Shown here in pieces: positions 17,457-24,584 of a DNA stretch of 64,000 nt (positions within the stretch are counted from its first letter, which is position 1; each line of letters begins with the position of its first letter). Source of the DNA: an uncultured Erythrobacter sp. GTDB lineage: Bacteria > Pseudomonadota > Alphaproteobacteria > Sphingomonadales > Sphingomonadaceae. Location of the stretch: contig CANMOQ010000001.1 of assembly GCA_947499505.1 (NCBI GenBank), forward strand, positions 1,160,037 through 1,224,036. Reading direction: 5' to 3'. The notes below the pieces were generated by a model. It was not told the origin of the DNA. It saw nothing but the letters and a program-made list of their open reading frames with translations, and did no database searches. Position numbers and translations under genes: made by a program.

Positions 17457-17515
17457 GAGTGCTGCTGCCAGACGTCTCAGAGAGAGGGCTACACGCAGGG
17501 TCTAAGTCCGCTCTA

Positions 17516-18583
17516 TCAGTCGATTTCGACGCGGAAGTAGAGCGAGCGCGTTTGACCGGCCGCGATATCGCTCAGCGTGCCGGAGACTTCGTCTTCGCCG
17601 CTTGGGCCAGAGCCCCCGCTAAATGAAGCGTCGCCGCCTGGAACGCCGTTCGTACCATTGGCACAGGCCGCATCGCCGTCAACGAAGATGCCGAACGCAG
17701 GGAGAAAAGTTACATCGCCTGGCAGCAAGTCGTTCACGTTAACGCTAGTGGCAGTCGCCGCGCCCGAACCGTTCGCCACGGTGATGCAATATTCAATGAT
17801 TGCACCAGGGATGGCTTTCGGGTTGGTCGTGTTGTTGACTGGATCGCTAATGATCGCGCTGGTCTTGGCAACAGTCACAGCAGCAGCAGCCACTTCATAT
17901 GTACCAAGATCCGAGAAGTCGCCTTGGTTGGCGCTATCGGTTGTACCAGCGCCGTCAGCCAGAACGGTGTCTACACCGCTAGTGTTTACACCAGGGGTTG
18001 CTGTCAGCTCAGCTCCAAGCGAACCTGCAGTACCCGAAGCCGCATGTGCGTCAGCAGTCAGCACAACATCGAATGTATTGCCATCCGTTGCGCCCAGACC
18101 AATGTCGGCAACGACGAGAACTGCGACGGTTGCGTCCTCAACAACTTCGTCAAGGAAGGTTACCGGGCCAGCTGTAAGCTCGGCAGCATCCAAAACACCG
18201 TCATTGTCGGCGTCGATATATATCTCGAAATTGGCGATGTTCCCGGCTGTGCCCGAATTCAGCGCAGTCGTAAGATCGAGATCGATGGTGTCGTTCGAAA
18301 GGTTGGTTACTTCAAACGCCAGTACGGCATTTTCTTCACCTGGAGATACCGATGTGTTGCCGGTACCGGTAAAGTCAACGACCACGTCGACCCTGCGGTC
18401 AACGGTGAACGTGTCCGACGCTGTTTCTTCAGTTTGATCTACGCCGCCAACTTGATAAGCCACGGAAACGTTGTTGGTGATAGAGTCACCAGCATTCGTT
18501 CCCACAGCCATCGCTGGCGTGCTGGACATGACGATGAGCGCGACAGCGCTCACTGTGCCCAACCATTGGGTTGAAGGTCTCAT
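17516..18583 (-). CDS. Secreted DUF11-domain protein with a calcium-loop-like motif
   Basis: 355 residues with a signal peptide cleaved near residue 26 (STPAMA). It has the operon's shared N-terminal strand module (SITNNVSVAYQVGG, 35-48) and a CARDB/DUF11-like sandwich. The loop DADNDGVLDAAE (124-135) resembles EF-hand-type calcium loops. The C-terminal DUF11 domain (about 236-355) starts IISDPVNNTTNPKAIPGA. It is a distant paralogue of the 333-residue protein two genes upstream. There is a single late cysteine pair (266 and 307) that could form a disulfide in the periplasm. The function is not known; context suggests an exported structural component working with the large barrel protein encoded just downstream. 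Confidence 0.8.
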   Translation of the reverse strand: MRPSTQWLGTVSAVALIVMSSTPAMAVGTNAGDSITNNVSVAYQVGGVDQTEETASDTFTVDRRVDVVVDFTGTGNTSVSPGEENAVLAFEVTNLSNDTIDLDLTTALNSGTAGNIANFEIYIDADNDGVLDAAELTAGPVTFLDEVVEDATVAVLVVADIGLGATDGNTFDVVLTADAHAASGTAGSLGAELTATPGVNTSGVDTVLADGAGTTDSANQGDFSDLGTYEVAAAAVTVAKTSAIISDPVNNTTNPKAIPGAIIEYCITVANGSGAATATSVNVNDLLPGDVTFLPAFGIFVDGDAACANGTNGVPGGDASFSGGSGPSGEDEVSGTLSDIAAGQTRSLYFRVEID

Positions 18584-18654
18584 TTTAATAATCCTCTGCG
18601 TGTGCCCTGCGTCAAAAATTCCGCCCGCAAGGCTTGGCGGTTATCGCTCGCTGT

Positions 18655-19131
18655 TCAGCGAATGATTGCTGGATATTCGAGACGGCCTGTTTCGCCCGGT
18701 GCAACCGAGGCAAGCGTCCATCGAACATGTGTAACATCGCCGTGCTGCGCGGCGCGGCTTGCGCCGTCCTCGCCAGTCACGGTTAAAGAGCTAAGCACGC
18801 CCCAAGTGTTGCCGCCGTCAACTGACACGGTCAGCTCGGCGTCGGCATCAGATGCCAGCGCAACGGCTGCTGGGAGCGGGTTGGTGACAACAAAGTCCGT
18901 CACCGTTTCAGAGCCAGAATTGTTGTAATCGGTGCCGAAGATCAGACGATCGCCCGGTACGATAACATTCGGCTCAACCAATTCGGTTTGCTCGTTTCCG
19001 GCTGAGTCGGTGCTGGTTTTCACAGCCATAACGTCGCCGGACAAGACAATTGGGTTGCCTTGAGCGATTGCCGGAGCAGCTGGGACAGCAAAAACCATCA
19101 GAGCCGCGCAAATTTGTCCAAGAAGTTTCAT
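18655..19131 (-). CDS. Small secreted DUF11-like protein
   Basis: 158 residues, with a signal peptide of about 23 residues (ending PAIA). The mature part is a single DUF11-type beta-sandwich. It has the opening strand with TELVEPNVIVPGDRLIF, the typical TNPLPAAVAL turn, SVDGGNTWG, and a closing GDVTHVRWTLASVAPGE. I recognise this compact type as a recurrent companion of larger DUF11 proteins in sphingomonads, but no activity is known. It lies 24 bases downstream of the first operon gene and 71 upstream of the next. It could act as a periplasmic chaperone or a minor subunit, which is a guess. Confidence 0.78.
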   Translation of the reverse strand: MKLLGQICAALMVFAVPAAPAIAQGNPIVLSGDVMAVKTSTDSAGNEQTELVEPNVIVPGDRLIFGTDYNNSGSETVTDFVVTNPLPAAVALASDADAELTVSVDGGNTWGVLSSLTVTGEDGASRAAQHGDVTHVRWTLASVAPGETGRLEYPAIIR

Positions 19132-19155
19132 TGTATCAGACCCTTGTCTATTTTC

Positions 19156-20157
19156 TTATTGATCGATGGTGACATCGAAAGTGATTGCCTGGGTGGTGCC
19201 GCCGGCAACCGTGCCCAGATCGACGCTGATGCCGGTTGCACTGGCCTCGCCCGCGTCATCGCCGCTGGCATCGGTCAGAGTGCCGCCTGCCAATGTGAGA
19301 GATCCGGCCACGTAAGTTGTGTCAGTCGGGAAGGCATCGATGACGACCAGATTGTCGACCGAGCCGCTGCCGGTGACTTCAGCGGAAATGGTGAAGGTCA
19401 CGACTGAGCCGGGAACCGCGCTGGTGCCGCCGAATGGATCGACGATGGTCGCAGACTTGACGAGATCGACTGTTGTGATCCCGACCAGCAGTGAGCCCGT
19501 TGCGGTTGCATCGGCGCCAGTGCTGCCGACGATCGCATCGCCGCCGCTCACGCCTTGGCCCGAGAAGCTGGTTCCCGGTGCGCCCGTTCCGGTGACCGCT
19601 TCTGCCGTCAGCTCAACATCGCTCTCTTGCGTGTCAGTCGCGCCAGCAGGCACGGTGACCAGTACGAAAACCGTCAGCGTGTCGTCTGCATCAAGCACAG
19701 CGGTTGTCTCTGGACCCGTCAGGATTTGATCGACGCCTGGATCGTATGTGCCGTTACCGTTCGTATCGACCGCAATGCCGTCAATTGTCGTATCGAAGTC
19801 GTTGCCAGCAACCGCTGGATCAGCGGTGAGCTCGAACGCCTCTGGTCCATTGCCCTGATTGGTGAGCTCGAATGTGAGCACCGCATCGCCAGGTGTCGTG
19901 CCAACCGGACCGGAGTCCAGCGAGGTGACGGTCACGTCGAGCAACTCGTCAACCAGCACTGTGACGGTATTGGAATCGACCGTTTGCGGGCCAGTGCCAT
20001 CCTCGTAGGTCGCCGTCGCGGTGTTCTCGATCAGCGTGCCTGCGTCGACCCCTGCGGCGTGTGCCGGAGCCACCGCAACAAGCGAGAAAGCTCCCAGGGC
20101 GAGAACTGAGGTGACGGTGTTAGCCAAAGTCGGCTTAAATGGGTTCTGTGTATTCAT
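19156..20157 (-). CDS. Secreted DUF11-like protein, first gene of the surface operon
   Basis: 333 residues from ATG at 20157 (MNTQNPFKPTLANTV); an in-frame extension to 20247 is not signal-like. The signal peptide runs to about residue 34 (VAPAHA). It has the shared N-terminal strand module LIENTATATYEDG (42-54), a sandwich with a calcium-type loop DTNGNGTYDPG (131-141), and a C-terminal DUF11-like domain from about 228 (KSATIVDPFGGTSAVPGSVV). It is paralogous to the 355-residue protein of the operon and very poor in cysteine. As the operon's first and probably most highly expressed gene, it would suit a main subunit, but that is inference. No classical promoter is obvious upstream. Confidence 0.78.
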   Translation of the reverse strand: MNTQNPFKPTLANTVTSVLALGAFSLVAVAPAHAAGVDAGTLIENTATATYEDGTGPQTVDSNTVTVLVDELLDVTVTSLDSGPVGTTPGDAVLTFELTNQGNGPEAFELTADPAVAGNDFDTTIDGIAVDTNGNGTYDPGVDQILTGPETTAVLDADDTLTVFVLVTVPAGATDTQESDVELTAEAVTGTGAPGTSFSGQGVSGGDAIVGSTGADATATGSLLVGITTVDLVKSATIVDPFGGTSAVPGSVVTFTISAEVTGSGSVDNLVVIDAFPTDTTYVAGSLTLAGGTLTDASGDDAGEASATGISVDLGTVAGGTTQAITFDVTIDQ

Positions 20158-20449
20158 ACGTACGACAAATACGCAGTAATGGTTAACGAACTGTTTGGAG
20201 TCGGCGAAAAAGCCCGGATTCCTGCCATTTGAAACAAGATTTAACACTTTAACGACGCAGTTAATCTGGCGTTCAGCGCTTTGAGCCGGATCTTCACTCA
20301 GAATTTACCAAAACTTACCTGATATCCGGTGTTTGAGTGGCTTTTTCCGTGAGGCTAACGCCGCCAGTGGCCTTGCGCGCTCAAACCGCTTACAGTCACC
20401 GGAAATGGGGACCGCAGACACTCAATCGCTCCTGGGCCGGGCAAGAAGC
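20158..20449. other. Divergent intergenic region of the surface operon
   Basis: This 292-base gap separates the secreted-protein operon from the divergent DUF4403 gene and must hold both promoters. It is AT-richer than its surroundings. It contains three TTAA half-sites at 20241, 20249 and 20261. Their spacings are 4 and 8 bases, not the 7 of the CtrA consensus. No clear -35/-10 pair stands out on either strand, and I see no hairpin. If the DUF4403 protein starts at 20405 rather than 20450, the gap is 247 bases. Confidence 0.35.
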
Positions 20450-21964
20450 ATGCAAACCAAGCATAAGCTTTTGGTTTTACTCACCTTCATCGTGGCTTTG
20501 ATTGGTGTTGTTGCCGCCTATCTCATCTGGTTCCATATTCGGATTGTCGAGGCCCCGGCACCGGCTCGGATGGAGCCTGCGGCGCAATATCCAACCGAAG
20601 AATCCGTCCTGGTCACAGAACTCGGCGTTTCATTGGAAACGATCCGCCGCTCACTGGAGCGCGAGGTGTCGCGCACGCTCTACACGATCGATGAGCAGAT
20701 CGAGGAGTGCATTCCGCGCGAAACAATCCGCGTGCTTGGCAGGGAGATCGGGCGAACCCCAAAAATCAGCTGCCAGCTGGTCGGGCAAATTCGGCGCGGG
20801 CCAATGCGCCTGTCCGGGCGCGGCAACACCCTGAGCGTCAGTTTTCCGGTCGCCGCAGAGATACAGGCCCGCGATGTCGGGGGTATCATCAAACGGGAGA
20901 CCGCGACGGCTGCGGCCAATGTTCGCCTGACGGCGCAGGTCGCGATCGCACAAAACTGGCGTTTAAAGCCCGATGTTCGCGTTTCTTATCAATGGTCTAA
21001 AGAGCCTGGAATCGACGTTCTGGGACAACGTATCCGCTTTACCCGGCGCGCCAACGCCGAACTCGCCCCGATTCTCGCCAAAGCAGAGAAAACTCTCGAG
21101 CGTGAGCTTTCGGCGCTCAATCTGCGCCCACAAGTGGCCCAGCTCTGGAACCAAGGTTTCACAACGCTGTCGCTGAACGCGGACAATCCGCCAGTTTGGA
21201 TGCAGCTCAATCCCACCGCGATCGGCGCGGGCAATCTGCGTGTGTCCGCTCGCCGTGTCACCGCTCAGGCCATGCTGCGCGCGAAGCTCGGGATTTTCGT
21301 TGGCGATAAGCCAGCAGTGCCTGAGCGCAAAAATCTGGGAAACAACGCTGGCATCACACGCGATACCGGTTTTGAGGTCACCCTGCCTGTGCTCGCCAAT
21401 TACAACCAGCTTGAGCCAGTGATCTTGCGCGCGCTCAAACGAGTGGCCAAGCGGGGTATTGCGAAAGAAGAACTCGGCAGGCTCGATCTCGAATTTGAGA
21501 ATGTCACACTATATGCGGCTGAAGGCGGCAGGCTAGCGGTTGGGATTGAGGCTCAGGTGGAGCCCATCGGCAATTTGACGGACCGAATTTGGGGACGAGC
21601 GAAAGGGACCATTTGGCTGACTGGATTGCCAGTGAGCGAACCAGACAGCCAGGTAGTCCGGATCGAAGACCTGCAAGTGTTTGGCGACATGGACACCGCA
21701 GTCGGAGATTTGCTGGTCCGGATCATGGCCAGTGAAGATGTGAAACGGGAGATCGAGCGATCTTTGGTCGAGGATTTTAGCAATGACTACAATTCAGTAA
21801 TTGGCAAAGCTAAAGAGGGTGTGAGATCAATCAAGGCTGGTGAATTCAACCTGTCGTTTGATATCTCGGACCTGTCACATGGCCAAATCATACCCACCGC
21901 AGAGGGCCTTTTTATGCCGGTCACCGCATCAGGTTCGGTGACCAGCACCCTGGTGTCGCAATAG
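20450..21964 (+). CDS. DUF4403 family membrane-anchored protein
   Basis: 504 residues from ATG at 20450 (MQTKHKLLVLL), chosen because a signal-anchor helix (about 6-27) follows immediately, with GCAAGAAG upstream. In-frame starts at 20405 (ATG) and 20333 (TTG) would add hydrophilic residues in front. After the anchor comes a long periplasmic region rich in beta-strand patterns, with paired repeats of the type expected in DUF4403 (for example LRVSARRVTAQAMLRAKLGI). The family is uncharacterised. It is divergent from the secreted DUF11 operon, so a shared role at the envelope is possible but unproven. Confidence 0.72.
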   Translation: MQTKHKLLVLLTFIVALIGVVAAYLIWFHIRIVEAPAPARMEPAAQYPTEESVLVTELGVSLETIRRSLEREVSRTLYTIDEQIEECIPRETIRVLGREIGRTPKISCQLVGQIRRGPMRLSGRGNTLSVSFPVAAEIQARDVGGIIKRETATAAANVRLTAQVAIAQNWRLKPDVRVSYQWSKEPGIDVLGQRIRFTRRANAELAPILAKAEKTLERELSALNLRPQVAQLWNQGFTTLSLNADNPPVWMQLNPTAIGAGNLRVSARRVTAQAMLRAKLGIFVGDKPAVPERKNLGNNAGITRDTGFEVTLPVLANYNQLEPVILRALKRVAKRGIAKEELGRLDLEFENVTLYAAEGGRLAVGIEAQVEPIGNLTDRIWGRAKGTIWLTGLPVSEPDSQVVRIEDLQVFGDMDTAVGDLLVRIMASEDVKREIERSLVEDFSNDYNSVIGKAKEGVRSIKAGEFNLSFDISDLSHGQIIPTAEGLFMPVTASGSVTSTLVSQ

Positions 21965-22005
21965 CGGATATTCAAAAATATCCACAAAACACTGTAATCA
22001 TAAAT

Positions 22006-22404
22006 TTATTCGAAATTCAGGATCCAAATACTGACGGCGAGCGCCGCGCTGCCGAGACCCATCGCGCCTGCCACCAATTTCATACTCATCCGCTCAATCG
22101 GCTCTGACTTGTGCGCCTCCAATCTCGACTGAACTGAGCACCCCTTCCGCTCAGCAACCCAGAAGATGAATATGCCGATCATGATAAACAGTGTGGCGAT
22201 CGCTTTAGGCAACCAAATTGGGTCAAGTTTCCCAAACAATGCATTGAAACCAAGTCCAATTCCGACTGAAGCAAGCCCCGTCCGCATCCATCCAGCGAAC
22301 GTCCGCTCATTGGCCATTAGGGTCCGATCCTCAGCCCAATCTGTACGGTCTTCGGCGAGGTCCGTGCGCTCCTCAGCCATCTGATTATTCGATTGTTCTG
22401 CCAT
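22006..22404 (-). CDS. DUF202/YidH-type inner membrane protein with tandem heptads
   Basis: 132 residues from ATG at 22404 (MAEQSNNQMAEERTD). The family signature NERTFAGWMRTGLA precedes three membrane helices (about 38-55, 64-81 and 107-127). In front of it stand four near-identical heptads: AEERTDL, AEDRTDW, AEDRTLM and ANERTFA. Most relatives have one or two copies, so this looks like local expansion. The ORF is open upstream to 22527, but that part does not resemble the family. Function is unknown. The gene converges on DUF4403 and is divergent from the helicase gene. Confidence 0.8.
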   Translation of the reverse strand: MAEQSNNQMAEERTDLAEDRTDWAEDRTLMANERTFAGWMRTGLASVGIGLGFNALFGKLDPIWLPKAIATLFIMIGIFIFWVAERKGCSVQSRLEAHKSEPIERMSMKLVAGAMGLGSAALAVSIWILNFE

Positions 22405-22630
22405 TGCTATGGCATAGTGGAGCGGCGCCAAGCAAGCGACACTTTTCTGCCACGCTAACTCCGCTTCCAGCAGAAACCGAAGTTTTCGCAAGCCAAACGC
22501 CGCGAAGGCGCGTATGGGCAGGCCCATCAGATTGCGGGCGTCCTGCGCCCACTACCCACAATCCCCATTTAACCGGCCAATCAGGGCCGCTGCGCGCGCC
22601 TCCGCGCGCACTTGTATTTGAGATCAAGCC

Positions 22631-24538
22631 ATGAGTTTTCCAAGCCTTCCAGCCTGCCTTCAGGCGGCCCTCTCCGAACGCGATTATGATGCCCCGACTC
22701 CCGTGCAAGAGGCGGTGCTAAAGCCGGATGCACTAGGCCGTGATCTGGTCGTCTCCGCGCAGACCGGTTCTGGCAAAACGGTCGCATTCGGCCTCGCTAT
22801 GGCGGGCGAATTGCTGGACGAAAGCGGTGCCTTGCGCAGCGCGCCTTCCCCGATGGCGCTCGTTATTGCCCCGACCCGCGAGCTTGCGCTGCAGGTGAGC
22901 CGCGAACTTGGCTGGCTCTACAGCAAAGCTGGCGCACGCATCGCAACCTGCGTCGGAGGGATGAACCCATCGCAAGAACGCCGCGCTTTGCGCGCGGGCG
23001 CAGCCATCGTCGTTGGCACTCCAGGCCGACTTCGCGACCATTTGGAACGCGGCGCGCTTGATCTCTCTGCACTGGCCACCATTGTCCTCGATGAAGCGGA
23101 TGAAATGCTCGACATGGGCTTTCGTGAGGAGCTCGAAAGCATCCTCGACGCGACACCAACTTCGCGCCGTACCTTATTGTTTTCTGCGACAATGCCTCGC
23201 CCAATCGAAGCTTTGGCGCGGCGCTATCAAATCAATTCCCTGCGGATTGCCACCATCAGTCAGCAGCGCGGTCACGGTGATATTGAATATCAGGCGATCA
23301 CCGTCTCTCCGACTGAGATTGAAAACTCGGTGGTCAATTTGCTCCGCTATCACGAGGCGGAAACCGCGATCCTTTTCTGCGCCACACGGGACAAGGTTCG
23401 GCATTTGCACGCCACCTTGCAAGAACGCGGATTTGCCGTTGTAGCCCTATCTGGCGAGCATTCGCAGCAGGAACGCAATCAAGCGCTTCAGGCGCTGCGC
23501 GACAAGCGCGCGCGGGTCTGTGTAGCCACAGATGTTGCCGCGCGCGGGATCGATCTTCCCACTCTCAGCCTGGTAGTCCACGTTGAAATTCCGCGCGATG
23601 CGCAGGCACTTCAGCACCGTTCTGGCCGCACAGGGCGCGCAGGCAAAAAGGGTACGGCAGTGCTTATCGTGCCGTTTTCTCGCCGCCGCAGGGTCGATTC
23701 CATGCTGAAATCGGCCAAAATTGAGGCCAATTGGACCGACGCCCCTCGCCCAGAGGCAATCCGAGCCAAGGATCATGAGCGTCTGCTCGAGAAATTGCTG
23801 CAACCGATTGAAATGGATGAAGCCAATCAGGAACTTGCGAGCAAACTCCTGGCCGAGCGCACACCCGAAGAAATCGCAGCTATGCTGGTGCAGGCACACC
23901 GTTCAAAGCTGCCTGAACCCGAAGATTTGATCGAAAACACCCCAGAGGCCCGCCGCGCGGCTCAAAAAGACACGCACCGTCCGGGCTTCGAGGACACAGT
24001 CTGGTTCCGCATGAATATTGGCCGCCGGCAGAACGCTGGCCCGCGTTGGGTTATGCCCCTGATCTGCCGCCGTGGGCATGTGACGCGCAACGAAATCGGA
24101 GCAATCCGTATCGGTCAAAGCGAGACGTTCTTCCAAATCCCTCGCGCCATTGCTGACAAATTCGCCGCCGCTGTGGCGCGCAGCGCTGGTTCAGTGAGCG
24201 ATAATGGCGATGAGCAGGACAACATCCTGATCGAGGCATCTGAACACGGTCCGCGTGACACCGCCCGGCGCAATCGCAAGTCGCACTCTGCTGGCCCGCG
24301 CGACGGCGATCGAGGGCCTCGCGTAAAGGCGAAGCCCGCCCATGGCGGTAAAGAGAAGAACAAGGGCAAACCCAAGAAATTCCGCAAAGGCGGTGATGAC
24401 CGAAAAGGCGAGAGCTTTGAGAAAAGGCCGCGAAATGAGGGCGCTGGAGCGGCAAACGGGCCTCGTAAGCCAGGTAAGCATAAAAATGCCGCAAATGGGC
24501 CTGGAAAGCCGTTTAAGAAACAAAAGCACTCAAAGTAG
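22631..24538 (+). CDS. DEAD-box RNA helicase with DbpA-type RNA-binding domain
   Basis: 635 residues. Helicase core motifs are in order: AQTGSGKT (I), PTRELA (Ia), GTPGR (Ib), DEAD in VLDEADEMLDMG (II), SAT (III), ATDVAARGIDLP (V) and HRSGRTGRAGKKG (VI). At about 455-520 lies a DbpA RNA-binding domain (WFRMNIGRRQNAGPRW ... GAIRIGQSETFFQIP). The last 100 residues are strongly basic and disordered (Lys, Gly and Arg rich). This architecture is that of CsdA/DbpA-type enzymes acting in ribosome assembly or cold adaptation. Because of the DbpA domain, binding to structured RNA such as 23S rRNA is the best guess. No operon partner is visible. Confidence 0.92.
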   Translation: MSFPSLPACLQAALSERDYDAPTPVQEAVLKPDALGRDLVVSAQTGSGKTVAFGLAMAGELLDESGALRSAPSPMALVIAPTRELALQVSRELGWLYSKAGARIATCVGGMNPSQERRALRAGAAIVVGTPGRLRDHLERGALDLSALATIVLDEADEMLDMGFREELESILDATPTSRRTLLFSATMPRPIEALARRYQINSLRIATISQQRGHGDIEYQAITVSPTEIENSVVNLLRYHEAETAILFCATRDKVRHLHATLQERGFAVVALSGEHSQQERNQALQALRDKRARVCVATDVAARGIDLPTLSLVVHVEIPRDAQALQHRSGRTGRAGKKGTAVLIVPFSRRRRVDSMLKSAKIEANWTDAPRPEAIRAKDHERLLEKLLQPIEMDEANQELASKLLAERTPEEIAAMLVQAHRSKLPEPEDLIENTPEARRAAQKDTHRPGFEDTVWFRMNIGRRQNAGPRWVMPLICRRGHVTRNEIGAIRIGQSETFFQIPRAIADKFAAAVARSAGSVSDNGDEQDNILIEASEHGPRDTARRNRKSHSAGPRDGDRGPRVKAKPAHGGKEKNKGKPKKFRKGGDDRKGESFEKRPRNEGAGAANGPRKPGKHKNAANGPGKPFKKQKHSK

Positions 24539-24584
24539 CACTCGAGCTTCGGCGCACCGCCTTCGCCATTTCTCCGACAAAGGT

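Noticed and set aside
20241..20264. Three TTAA sites that resemble CtrA half-sites upstream of the surface operon
   Set aside because: Spacings are 4 and 8 bases, not the 7 of the CtrA consensus; recorded only as a possible regulatory cluster.
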